Of a DNA stretch of 64,000 nt, positions 20,935 to 29,589 are shown one piece after another. Every line of letters begins with the position of its first letter. Position 1 is the stretch's first letter. The stretch is taken from the NCBI RefSeq assembly GCF_000235365.1, contig NC_016452.1, positions 544,001-608,000 of the forward strand, in the 5' to 3' direction. Below the pieces are notes generated by a model. That model did no database searches. It had not been told where the DNA came from and saw only the letters and a list, made by a program, of their open reading frames with translations. A program made the position numbers and the translations under genes. Source of the DNA: Eremothecium cymbalariae DBVPG#7215 (taxonomy: Eukaryota; Ascomycota; Saccharomycetes; Saccharomycetales; Saccharomycetaceae).

Positions 20935-22329
20935 TTATTCAAAATCATTAGCATACTGAGCCGCTTGACAAGCAAAGTTACTCAATGTTTCATTTGGAAC
21001 AGAGGTATTTAACGATACAGCGAGATCAGCACTTTTAATAGAATTACTAGTGGGTGCTTGCTGCTGCTGTTCTTGCCGCTGTTCTTGCGGCTGCTCCTGA
21101 TGATGTTCCTGCCGCTGCCGCTGCCCATGTCCTTGGTCTTGATGTTGATCCTCCTGTCCTTGATGCTGCTGTTGCTGCTGTACCTGATCACGCTGTTCTC
21201 TCTGCTGCTGCTGCCGTGCAGCCTCAGCAGCTGCAGTCGCAGCGGCTACCTGGTCATCAAATGTATCATTCGGATTGATCTGCGAATCTGGAATCTGATG
21301 AAAGTCCAAAATTTCGGAATACATCATCACACGCCAAGTGTCGACAGGCAAGTCCGCATCATTAAAATTCCAATCAAATTTGGCATCAGCCACTGGCTCA
21401 TCCGTAGGATCATGATAAGGCGCCAAGTAAGGGTGGGCCAGAGCATCTGCTGCAGTAATTCTCTTTTTAGGGTCAAAAACCAACATTTTCTCAAGCAAGT
21501 CAACTGCGTCGGGCTTCAAATTCTTAAAACGTTCAGTAAATGGCACAGGGTCTCGATGCGGCAACGAAGTAACAAATTTAAGCGTGTTTTCAGAACAGAT
21601 AGTATCAATCACATCCTTTGGAGGCGACCCCAACAAGTCTGTGATGATTGAAAATTGGTGTACATGGTCTTTACCCGGGAAAAGAGGCTTCCCTTCAATC
21701 ATCTCAGCAAAAATGCACCCAGCGGACCAAATGTCCACCTCCACATTATATTTTTGCCAAGTTAACATAATCTCGGGTGCCCGATAATATCTCGTAGAAA
21801 CATACCCAGTCATTTGCGGGTCCTGTATCCTTGCCAAACCAAAATCACAGATCTTCAAATCGCAATTCTCATTGATCAGAATATTACTAGGCTTCAAATC
21901 CCTATGAATTACCCCTGCCGAATGAACATACTTCAACCCACGCAAAATCTGATAAAGAAAATACTGTAAAAATTGTTTTTCAAGCGGTCTGGTCTGTAAT
22001 AATCGATGCAAATCTGTCCCCTGCAATTCCGTCACAAAATATATATCTTCTAAAGGTGATAGGAAAATATCCTCTAGACAAATCAGATTTTCATGTCGTA
22101 AATGTTTCAATAATTTCAACTCCCGGTACGTCCGCTTGGACAAAACCGCTGTGGAGAATGGCTTCATGATCTTCTTAATAGCAACCGGTTGCTGCGTATA
22201 CGTATCTACTGCAGAACACACCAACCCAAATGCCCCCATACCCACAGGATTCAGATCCGCATACCGATTCGTAATCTCAAACACCGTCCCAAATATTTGC
22301 GTCCTAAAAAATTCTTCCTGGCTAGCCAT
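20935..22329 (-). CDS. HOG1: HOG1, osmostress MAP kinase with glutamine-rich tail
   Basis: A 464-residue serine/threonine kinase of the p38/Hog1 class. The activation loop reads [17 protein letters not shown], with the TGY motif (T174, Y176) that separates Hog1 from the TEY kinases Slt2, Fus3 and Kss1. Also visible are the glycine loop [13 protein letters not shown] with the catalytic lysine, [13 protein letters not shown], and the common docking region HDPTDEP. The kinase is activated by Pbs2 in high osmolarity and drives glycerol production and stress transcription. The tail after about residue 350 is longer than in S. cerevisiae (435 residues in all) and is dominated by Q, H, E and R, encoded by a CAG/CAA-rich tract near 21050-21230. 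The end NDFE resembles the usual NEFQQ end. YLR113W is the S. cerevisiae equivalent. Confidence 0.97.
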   Translation of the reverse strand: MASQEEFFRTQIFGTVFEITNRYADLNPVGMGAFGLVCSAVDTYTQQPVAIKKIMKPFSTAVLSKRTYRELKLLKHLRHENLICLEDIFLSPLEDIYFVTELQGTDLHRLLQTRPLEKQFLQYFLYQILRGLKYVHSAGVIHRDLKPSNILINENCDLKICDFGLARIQDPQMTGYVSTRYYRAPEIMLTWQKYNVEVDIWSAGCIFAEMIEGKPLFPGKDHVHQFSIITDLLGSPPKDVIDTICSENTLKFVTSLPHRDPVPFTERFKNLKPDAVDLLEKMLVFDPKKRITAADALAHPYLAPYHDPTDEPVADAKFDWNFNDADLPVDTWRVMMYSEILDFHQIPDSQINPNDTFDDQVAAATAAAEAARQQQQREQRDQVQQQQQHQGQEDQHQDQGHGQRQRQEHHQEQPQEQRQEQQQQAPTSNSIKSADLAVSLNTSVPNETLSNFACQAAQYANDFE

Positions 22330-22392
22330 TTTTCCTTCAGTCCCTTGTCCTATTCTGTATCCCGCTTGTAAAGGTATACCTGTATGTGTAAA

Positions 22393-22420
<28 letters not shown>
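22393..22420. repeat. (TG)14 microsatellite
   Basis: Fourteen uninterrupted TG dinucleotides, 64 to 91 bp upstream of the HOG1 start codon. Confidence 0.95.
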
Positions 22421-22424
<4 letters not shown>

Positions 22425-24091
22425 TATGTCTATATTTTCCTCCCCCCTCTTAATCTGTCTATCAGGACGATTTGCGTATATTACTCTTACAAAACAATGA
22501 TCTCGTTATTTGCTGCTGCTGTATGCTCTCGAGAGACAAAAGGGCCCAGAAAAAATTCCTCGAAGAATTATTAAAGAGATATGAAGAAAAAGGAAAAACA
22601 AGCTTAAAGTGAAAAACGAAATAAGACCACAACAAGAATCCTCCTCCCAACTTGCTCGAGAGAGATTATTATTCCTCTTTAAACGAATGCTGAGAATGAA
22701 TTAAAAAAGAAAAAGCAACCAAAGGAGTCACAAGTAAGCTGTGTTCTTCTGCGTCTTGTTGTTGTTGAAACCTGCCCCTCCAGCAACCAACCAATTTTTC
22801 TATTTTCTCGATGCCCCAGATACAAGATAGGTACGCCGAAGAGTGGAGAGACACTACAGCAATTACTACGATGCTCCTTTGTATCTGTACTCTATTGTAC
22901 CGTAGTGTTCTTTGCCGTTCCATGTCACCTTCGACGTCCCGTAACGTGGTAGTAGTTTTTTCTTTTTCTTGTTGCATACACGTCTCCGTGGATGGAAGGA
23001 ATGGAAGGAAAACGAACCATTTCTCGAGCGTGGCCACAAGGTGACGGAATCCAGGTGGTCAACTCACGCTCTTCTCGCCTACCGCAGTTGTTACAAAACC
23101 GTAAAACAGTATGCCAAGTGTCCCGTCGGCTAGACTCGGCGCGGCGCGGCCCCGCACCTACCCGCCGATGCAAGAGAAACCCGACGAACATCCACATCGC
23201 CATCAACGAACATCCCCGGGTAACCGCCCAATCCCTCCTTTGTGTTTGCTGTCTTATCTCACTTTCTGTCACGCACGTCCATGGGACCTTCCCTGCCTGC
23301 TGCCCCGCTCCCCCAGAACAAACGTGTCACTACTACTATATTTATACCTACATACCAGTGCTGTATCGCTCCAGACCTTATTCTTCTGCATATCACTTTC
23401 TACCGCAGATCAGTCATCATGCACACCCATAGCTCGTGGCCTCAACCTCTGACTTCTCTGGTACTAACTGCTTAGGGCTCCGACAACACGCACACCCACG
23501 TACTGCCAGGGTGCCCCCGCTCCGTCCGAACCAGCCGCCACGGCCGCGCCGGCCGGCCACGCCCTGCCTCTTTCCCCGGTAAATCTAAAACGTCGCCCAA
23601 GAATATCCCGCACGCGCCCGCAAACGCTGCAAACACGGCAGCGTTTGGATTTTTAATTGAAACCTAATCTGTCATCATTATATGAAACAGGAAATGGAAA
23701 AAAACACAACAATACCGCAATTGTTGTGCGTGTGCGGTTTGACCAGATGCGAAATATACGAAGAAACATACGTAGCACACACCGTGGCAATATCCTGCAG
23801 ACAAACCCGCCCCGTCACAGGAAACACGCTGCAGCATTTCCCACACCTGCATCTGCACCTGCCGTCTATCTGTCGCCTCTTGTTTCCTCATACGCTTTTG
23901 AAGCCAAGTCGACCTCGTTTTATCTCCACGGCACCGCTCGCTGCTCCCACGCCGCCTTCTCCGCAAACGAGAATATAAATCATTTCCAAATGCAGCAGCA
24001 CATCTTAACAAAACAAGCTCGCTTTTGTTATCTGCAAACAACCTGTCCCAGCTCATCGCGCTCAGCTCACCTTCATCTCTCGCCACCAGAG

Positions 24092-24123
24092 GCCTCATAT
24101 TGCTATATATAGCAATATGAGGC
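24092..24123. repeat. Perfect 32-bp palindrome upstream of CCW12
   Basis: The 32 bases equal their own reverse complement with no spacer; the centre is CTATATATAG and the outer arms begin GCCTCATATTG. The element lies about 190-220 bp upstream of the CCW12 ATG and directly before the TATA tract. A partial copy of the right arm (GGCAATATAT) is repeated twice at 24121-24140. Confidence 0.95.
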
Positions 24124-24135
24124 AATATATGGCAA

Positions 24136-24149
24136 TATATATATATATA
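24136..24149 (+). promoter_or_regulatory. TATA tract of CCW12
   Basis: Seven TA dinucleotides in a row, about 160 bp upstream of the CCW12 ATG, a usual yeast TATA distance. Use as the TATA element is inferred. Confidence 0.5.
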
Positions 24150-24309
24150 GGGACAAAGTGAAGAGTTTTCTCCAGCTATCGATCTCTCGTCTTTTTTTCT
24201 ACTTTACGTTTTCTAAATCTTTTACTTCAGTAGCCAGAATCAAATTCAAATAGATTTTATTTTGCCTGTCACTCGCTTTCCAAACTACAAACAAAACCTT
24301 TTCAAAAAA

Positions 24310-24717
24310 ATGCAATTCTCTACTGTCGCTGCCGTCGCTGCTTCCGCCGCCGTTGCCTCTGCCCACGCTAACCACGCTAACACTACCACTACTACCGCCC
24401 ACTACAACGCCACCACCTTGGTCACCATCACCTCTTGTGGCACCAAGTCCTGTGTGGAGTCTGTTTCCGTAGCGTTGGTATCCACCGCCACTGTTTCCGT
24501 CGGCGAGACCATCACCGAGTACACCACCTGGTGTCCTCTCCCAACCTCCGCTCCAGAGGCCCCAGCATCTTCTGCTCCATCCAGCGTTGCTGTCCCATCC
24601 AACTCCACTGTCCCAGCCAGCGCTACTGCTAGCGTCTCTTCTTACACTGGTGGTGCTGTCAAGGCTTTGCCTGCAGCCGGTGCTTTGTTCGCGGGAGCTG
24701 CCGCTTTGTTGTTGTAA
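24310..24717 (+). CDS. CCW12: CCW12-type small GPI cell-wall mannoprotein
   Basis: A 135-residue protein starting MQFSTVAAVAA at the ATG at 24310, which follows a run of A; the 16 upstream in-frame codons would spoil the signal peptide. Seen: a secretion signal (about 1-18), N-glycosylation sequons, the conserved core with VTITSCGTKSC and TITEYTTWCPLP, a serine/threonine/alanine/proline-rich stalk, and a C-terminal hydrophobic tail (AAGALFAGAAALLL) after a small-residue site, which is a GPI-attachment signal. In S. cerevisiae Ccw12 is an abundant structural wall protein. Codon choice is strongly biased to GCT/GCC, ACC, GTC and TCC, as in highly expressed yeast genes. It stands for both CCW12 (YLR110C) and its duplicate CCW22 (YDR134C). 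Confidence 0.93.
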   Translation: MQFSTVAAVAASAAVASAHANHANTTTTTAHYNATTLVTITSCGTKSCVESVSVALVSTATVSVGETITEYTTWCPLPTSAPEAPASSAPSSVAVPSNSTVPASATASVSSYTGGAVKALPAAGALFAGAAALLL

Positions 24718-25997
24718 GAAGTTTATTTTTCGTTTCTGTAGAGCGTCCCGCCAGCTCGCGTTTTAAACGAGCGGCCGTGACGAAACAACTATGTACGGAT
24801 TGAAATCTAAGCTTTTTTAAAACATCAACAAACGACATATTCATTTTCTCAAACTGTTAATTTTTTTACCCGGCCCGCCAGGGCCCTCTATTTCTGCGGC
24901 CGCGCGCGCGCGGCGCTGGGCGGCGGGGGAGACCCCCGCCGGACTTGCAGCCCTGCTGCTGTGACACGACCTACTCTCGGAGCAAGCACGAGCAATTCGG
25001 TCGACCCTACACGAACAACCACGTTTCGGTTTTGTTTCTGTTGTTCGGTTGTGTTTCAGGCAGGGACCCGGGGGGTTCTGCTCCGCGTGCGCGGCAGCCG
25101 TGCGGTACGCGGTTGGGAAGAACAAGAGTTTTTTTGGGCGTGGCCCCGTGCGCCGCGGTGGGCAGCCGCCGCTGCTCGTTCAAAGCTACTGAACTGGTGG
25201 GCGGCGGCTGTCTGTTAGGTAATCTTTATTTAATTGTTTTTGTAGTTCGTATTCTAACACTTTTCTGATACTCGGGATTGGCGGCCCGCGGCGGGCCAGT
25301 GGGCGCGGGCGCACGTGACTTCCTGGGAACGTTGCCACCGCCGGCGACAATGGAAGCTTCGCCAGGGTCTAGCTGCGAGAGATAGCGGGCTCCGCTATCT
25401 CTCGCAGTGCCCTCGGTCTCCTTGCTATCGCTGCTTCCCGTCTTGGTAAGAATGTATTAGTAAACATCGTCCCACCTGCCAGCGGTAACATCACGCTGTA
25501 TTTTTTGCAACCCCCACCACACCCACACAGCCGGCCAGGTGGTTTGGTCCTTGCTGCCCGTTCGGCGAAAGTGAAATTTTTGCTTCCCTCCCAAGTCAAT
25601 TAGTAATATCGAAATTGGTATTTGAGGTTGTGCAGACAAAAAAAACGCATATTATAGCGGATATTTTTTCTTCCGTCAGACAAATTTAAGAATTGTCTTT
25701 CAATTGCAGCGTATTCATTGGGAGAAGAGCAGAGGAAAAAAGGCGTTCGAGAGATTGTTGCAGAATACAGGTTGATCTTTTAGAACGTGTTTCGGTTGGT
25801 TGTTGTTGTGTTGTCGCTGCTTTAGTAATTTATTGGAATAAACAAAAGAAGAAGGGTGTTTTGATTGGCAGAGGTGGGAACCGAGCGTGCACTTTGGAAG
25901 GTTGATACATAGTGTGGAACGGAATAATAATAATAGAGTGAATTTTTTATTAGTTTTATTTTAAAAGTTTTGTTTTTGTTTTATTGTGTTGGTTGTA
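24718..25997. other. CCW12-BTB gene intergenic region with GC-rich island
   Basis: A 1280-bp gap. It includes the CCW12 3' region, a strongly GC-rich island (about 24870-24960, with alternating GC at 24899-24915), a second GC-rich patch with a GGCCCGC/GCGGGCC inverted repeat (25283-25297) and a CACGTG box (25312-25317), a perfect 16-bp hairpin (25373-25407), and AT-rich sequence leading to the next gene. S. cerevisiae has AHP1 in this interval; no peroxiredoxin is visible here. Confidence 0.6.
25373..25407. repeat. Perfect 16-bp inverted repeat with 3-base loop
   Basis: The left arm CTGCGAGAGATAGCGG (25373-25388) is exactly the reverse complement of 25392-25407, separated only by GCT. The predicted hairpin has 16 base pairs. 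No open frame covers it convincingly. Confidence 0.95.
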
Positions 25998-27593
25998 ATG
26001 TCTGGTAACGGGGAGCACTTTTCGATTGACTTGCCGGAGGTGCTTCCTCATGAGAACATGTATCTTATTCAGATAGGGCACAAGTTGTTTCGGCTTAGTG
26101 GGGCTTCTTTGTCTTCGGACTCGCCTTCGTACTTCACGAATTACTTTACGAGGAAGAATGCGGAGCGGCATGGGAAGGGTGGGGGAGCGGTCAATGGGTC
26201 AGGAGTTCTGGGGCAGGAGGATGCTGCTGGTGCGGCGGGCGGTGGTGCTGGCAATGGGGTGATGTCACCGCCGCTGACGATTAGTCGGGGGTCGTTTTCT
26301 GGGGAGAGTGGGCAGGAGATTTTATTTATTGATCGGTCGCCGGAGATTTTTGAGCTGATCTACAACCATTTGCAGGGGTATTGCATTACGATCAAGGATG
26401 AGTATCAGTATACGATGCTGTTTGCGGACGCGATGTACTATAACCTGCCCCGGTTACGAAACTTGTTGAAAAACTCGGATTACTATTACACATGTATCGG
26501 GGGGAAGTCGTTCAAGGTCCCCAAAAACATATGCAACACGCAGGGCAACTCGCCCAACTATTTTGATATTGCGGTCGATGCGCTCTATTCTGATTTGGAA
26601 CAGGTGTTTTTGTCCAGGAAGTTGATCAGGCCGCCGCCGCAGTCGCCGCCGTATGTGCCCCGGTCGCCGGCTCTTTTCAAGGACATTCTGGCGTTGCTCA
26701 ATGGTGCGGAGATCACAATGGATGACAAGAAACGTAATTCGTTGATCAAGGAATGCAGGTATTATCGGTTTCTGAACCTGGAGCAGAAGTTGTTCAAGTG
26801 CGAGATAAAATACGATCCATTTTACAAACGCGAGATTATAACGATGCTGCTCAAGGACCTGAGCAGTAAAGGCGTCGATTTGACGTTGAAGCTGACGGCT
26901 TCTCATAATAACTTTGCCTGTCCGGTGGCCGCGAGGAGCCCAAGTGGTGGTGCTGCGGATGCGGCTGCTGCAAACAAACAGCAACTGCAACCGCCGCAGA
27001 ACGTGCAACGGTTGCATGAGGCTCAGCGCGAATCGAGCAGCCCGCCCTCTGCGACCCCTCAACCTCCGTGCAAGAAGCCGAAGCTGGGGAGCGATTGGCA
27101 TATATGCACGTACACGAGACCGTATCTGAACGACCCCCCCAGGGATCTTATCTTCCAGATAAGTTCGATGGATTGTATTATGTTCTTTAATAAGCGTAAA
27201 AAGACCATCCATGTCAACATCAGATCGGAACCAGCGGAGAAGTTTATATCGGTGTTTTCTGGCATCTTCCATCGTTCCCACGTCGACCTCAACAATTACC
27301 GGGACCCGGTGCTTCTTGATGGCCTAATCATCCCATGCTGTGTGTCTGTGTGCGACTTGACTTTGAACGGTATCAAGTGCACAAATATTTGTTCCTTGAT
27401 AGACGAAAACAAGATCACGGAAAAAATCCCCGACTTTACACTTGGAGATGGGTTTGTCCCAGGGTTGAAGCTTGTGTTGATGAAGTCGATGTGGAGATTG
27501 GGTGTCAAGGATGGAGAAATAATCTTGGTGTGCATCAGAGGCGAAGCGATCACAGGCATCAACGAATTCCATCACAACATAAGTTACCTATAA
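25998..27593 (+). CDS. BTB/POZ (KCTD-like) protein, YLR108C/YDR132C family
   Basis: A 531-residue protein; the ATG at 25998 (MSGNGEHFSIDLPE) is chosen over non-ATG codons upstream. The N-terminal region NMYLIQIGHKLFRLSGASL followed after a glycine-rich insert by ILFIDRSPEIFELIYNHLQGY is a T1-type BTB/POZ fold, which in this family mediates self-association. A second conserved block begins YYYTCIGGKSFKVPKNIC and resembles another BTB-like unit. A low-complexity alanine, glutamine and proline segment (about residues 315-365) precedes a conserved C-terminal domain. In S. cerevisiae the two paralogues YLR108C and YDR132C are uncharacterised, so no function is assigned. The single copy between CCW12 and FIN1 fits the ancestral order. 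Confidence 0.88.
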   Translation: MSGNGEHFSIDLPEVLPHENMYLIQIGHKLFRLSGASLSSDSPSYFTNYFTRKNAERHGKGGGAVNGSGVLGQEDAAGAAGGGAGNGVMSPPLTISRGSFSGESGQEILFIDRSPEIFELIYNHLQGYCITIKDEYQYTMLFADAMYYNLPRLRNLLKNSDYYYTCIGGKSFKVPKNICNTQGNSPNYFDIAVDALYSDLEQVFLSRKLIRPPPQSPPYVPRSPALFKDILALLNGAEITMDDKKRNSLIKECRYYRFLNLEQKLFKCEIKYDPFYKREIITMLLKDLSSKGVDLTLKLTASHNNFACPVAARSPSGGAADAAAANKQQLQPPQNVQRLHEAQRESSSPPSATPQPPCKKPKLGSDWHICTYTRPYLNDPPRDLIFQISSMDCIMFFNKRKKTIHVNIRSEPAEKFISVFSGIFHRSHVDLNNYRDPVLLDGLIIPCCVSVCDLTLNGIKCTNICSLIDENKITEKIPDFTLGDGFVPGLKLVLMKSMWRLGVKDGEIILVCIRGEAITGINEFHHNISYL

Positions 27594-28793
27594 TCCTTGC
27601 ATCACCCCTCTTTTCCTACTGCTATCTTCACAACAGTATTACTACTACCACTCTACCCTGTATTAGAAACAAATTATTTTTTTTATTTTTAGTTTTTTAC
27701 CTTTTCATTTCCAATTTATCAACAAGAGGCATTTGAGGAGGGGATTATGAAGGCCTTTTCAACGTTTTTAATCTGAATTGGATAACTTTAGATAGGCTTT
27801 GTGTTCTTTCACATGTAACAATATTAATTTCCTTTCTGCCGTTTGGCGATGAATGCTCCGCCCGGGATCCGAACTCGCGAGTCATCATAGCCTGTCTTAC
27901 TAAAAGGAAGAACACACAGAGTGAATGGGAACACCCCTCAAATTACCCCTTTAACGTGTTATATGTAACCACTATGTAATGAATGTCCTTCAAAGTCTGA
28001 AGTCCAAGTCCAAAAAAACTAATAAATCTCTTTGTAAAACGGTTCATCCTTATGCAGGGGAACTGCTGATCATCTCTGTATTGTTTCAAATTGACCAAAT
28101 GTCCAAACGGCCCGAAGGCCGCAAGAACACCAAAACGGTAATCTGCCATTATATAAAGGGCAAAGTTCTGCACGTGACCTGAAATCAGTTTAGTTACTAC
28201 ATATGTCACAATATGCAGCACGGTAGCGTGTGAGTACAGTAGCCTAAGAGCATTGGATTGGTATCCTTACAGCTAGTCTGCCTCTTCTAAAGTTCCTCAT
28301 ACAAAAACGGGGGTTTTCTTCAGAAAATCGACCAATAGTTAGTAGAATGGAATGACGGTAGAACGTAACCTATATGTAGAGTAGATGATCTGTATGAACT
28401 AACTGCATTAGTTAGCTCTTGCCTCGATCCGACAAAAAATACTTCCACAAGGCCTCTTATTCTGTTCTTACTTACTATGTAGATTTCAAGTGTATTTATT
28501 TAAAGTGCATTAAATTAGCATATTATGGTTGATACCGCAGTCGTAGAATGCGCGGTTCATTTGAATGAAGGTCAATACCGGCCGTTTCCACAGCTTTGAA
28601 ATAGCGAATGCCAGCAACAGCTGCTTCTGACTAGACAGCTGCCGTAACTACTCACTTCCCGCAGCTAGGTATCGATCTTTTGGCGTTATTTTGCTTGCTC
28701 AGAACATGTCAAGTCAAACCTTCCGTTAAACAAAGGCGGAAGGAAGTGTAAACAAAACATGTTTCGGATCTTCAAAAACAACAGTAAAACATA
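27594..28793. other. BTB gene-FIN1 intergenic region
   Basis: A 1200-bp gap. It contains a CACGTG box (28171-28176) and a forkhead-like GTAAACAAAA (28748-28757) close to FIN1. A 92-codon minus-strand frame at 27943-28221 opens with GTG and shows no known similarity; it is not called. S. cerevisiae has the F-box gene YDR131C in this interval; no trace is visible. Confidence 0.6.
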
Positions 28794-29543
28794 ATGATAA
28801 GCAGAAGTCAGCAGTACACATGTACCATGGATCAACCGTTGAACGACATCAGTAATAAAGATACTAGTAATCGTGGTTCAAACGTTTTCAAGAGACTCAG
28901 CACCTCTCCCATGAGGAAGCCCGGATTGAGTGTTATTGATAAACCAGCAGTTAGGTTATCCCCTACCAAGTCTAGCTATCAAACTTCTCCAAAGAGATTG
29001 ATTCCTCCAGAGCATCTGAGCAATGTCACGCGAAGTGTAGATAGACATCATTTTATAAAACGTCCTGAGCATACATCATCATTAATACAATCATTACACG
29101 GGGGAGCGGACATTGTAATCCCTATATCTCCTATCAAGATGGAATCAGAAAAGTTTGGTAGTGTAACTACGGTAGGTGGCGATGGGTCGCTCAGTAGAAT
29201 TAAAAACAGGTTTTCTCCCTCTAAAGACCGAAAGTCTATAATGACAGTGAATGAAGAAACATTGAGTCCAACCAGGCAGAATTTACTTAATAAATTGCAA
29301 CGAGATGAAGATTTATCCAAAGTTACAAAGAAAAATACAAAGCTGAACTCGGAATTGATATCGAACTTCAAGGTGGGTAAGAGTCAAATCACTACAAGGA
29401 GCAAGAACGTAAAGTTTGAATTACCAGAAGATAGAATGATTGCGATCGAATTGCAAAATCTTAAACAGTTATTGCAAATGTTGTTGGAAAGACAGGACCG
29501 CCTTGAACTGAAAATAGCGGAACTAGAAAGCAAAACTGAATAA
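28794..29543 (+). CDS. FIN1: FIN1, spindle filament protein and PP1 regulator
   Basis: A protein of 249 residues from the first ATG, or 238 if translation begins at the second ATG (28827), which has the better context ACCATGG. Diagnostic Fin1 features are several Cdk-type SP/TP sites (LSTSPMRK, RLSPTKS, TSPKR, ISPIK, FSPSKDRK, LSPTR), the block GGDGSLSRIKNRF, the motif VKFELPEDR, which resembles the PP1-docking KVxF class, and a C-terminal leucine-rich coiled coil. In S. cerevisiae Fin1 forms filaments on the anaphase spindle, is held inactive by Cdk phosphorylation, and brings PP1 to kinetochores. It is shorter than the 291-residue S. cerevisiae protein. The stop codon is the first of seven consecutive TAA codons. 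Confidence 0.88.
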   Translation: MISRSQQYTCTMDQPLNDISNKDTSNRGSNVFKRLSTSPMRKPGLSVIDKPAVRLSPTKSSYQTSPKRLIPPEHLSNVTRSVDRHHFIKRPEHTSSLIQSLHGGADIVIPISPIKMESEKFGSVTTVGGDGSLSRIKNRFSPSKDRKSIMTVNEETLSPTRQNLLNKLQRDEDLSKVTKKNTKLNSELISNFKVGKSQITTRSKNVKFELPEDRMIAIELQNLKQLLQMLLERQDRLELKIAELESKTE

Positions 29544-29561
29544 TAATAATAATAATAATAA
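29541..29561 (+). repeat. (TAA)7 microsatellite forming the FIN1 stop
   Basis: Seven TAA triplets in the reading frame of FIN1, beginning with its stop codon. The convergent REX3 stop is only 29 bases further on. Confidence 0.95.
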
Positions 29562-29589
29562 GAAAATTGTAGTAGATAATCGTTGTAAA

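Larger units (their letters stand above)
22330..24309. promoter_or_regulatory. HOG1-CCW12 divergent intergenic region
   Basis: A gap of about 2 kb. It holds a (TG)14 microsatellite in the HOG1 leader (22393-22420), a GC-richer block at about 23100-23600 with C-rich stretches including ACACCCA-type Rap1-like half matches near 23423 and 23492, a perfect 32-bp palindrome (24092-24123) and a TATA tract (24136-24149) before CCW12. Several frames of 60-150 codons overlap here on both strands; none has a recognisable domain, so none is called. A long upstream region fits a strongly expressed cell-wall gene. Confidence 0.5.

Noticed and set aside
20935..22329. MAP kinase as Slt2, Fus3 or Kss1 because of the glutamine-rich tail.
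   Set aside because: The activation loop has TGY, not TEY, and the N-terminal sequence and length to the tail match Hog1.
22669..24125. Several frames of 75-150 codons on both strands upstream of CCW12.
   Set aside because: They overlap each other on both strands, many have no ATG or are rich in C, H and P from GC-rich DNA, and none shows a domain or a known yeast protein.
24742..24776. Hairpin after the CCW12 stop resembling a rho-independent terminator.
   Set aside because: The stem is only about 5 bp (GCTCG/CGAGC) and yeast mRNA 3' ends are not made that way.
27856..27905. Possible minus-strand tRNA or tRNA remnant (B-box-like GTTCGGATC).
   Set aside because: The T-stem arms do not pair, the conserved A of the T loop is replaced by G, and no acceptor, D arm or anticodon stem can be built upstream.
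27943..28221. Minus-strand 92-codon frame near FIN1.
   Set aside because: It opens with GTG, the first ATG is 24 codons in, and I see no recognisable family or conserved context.
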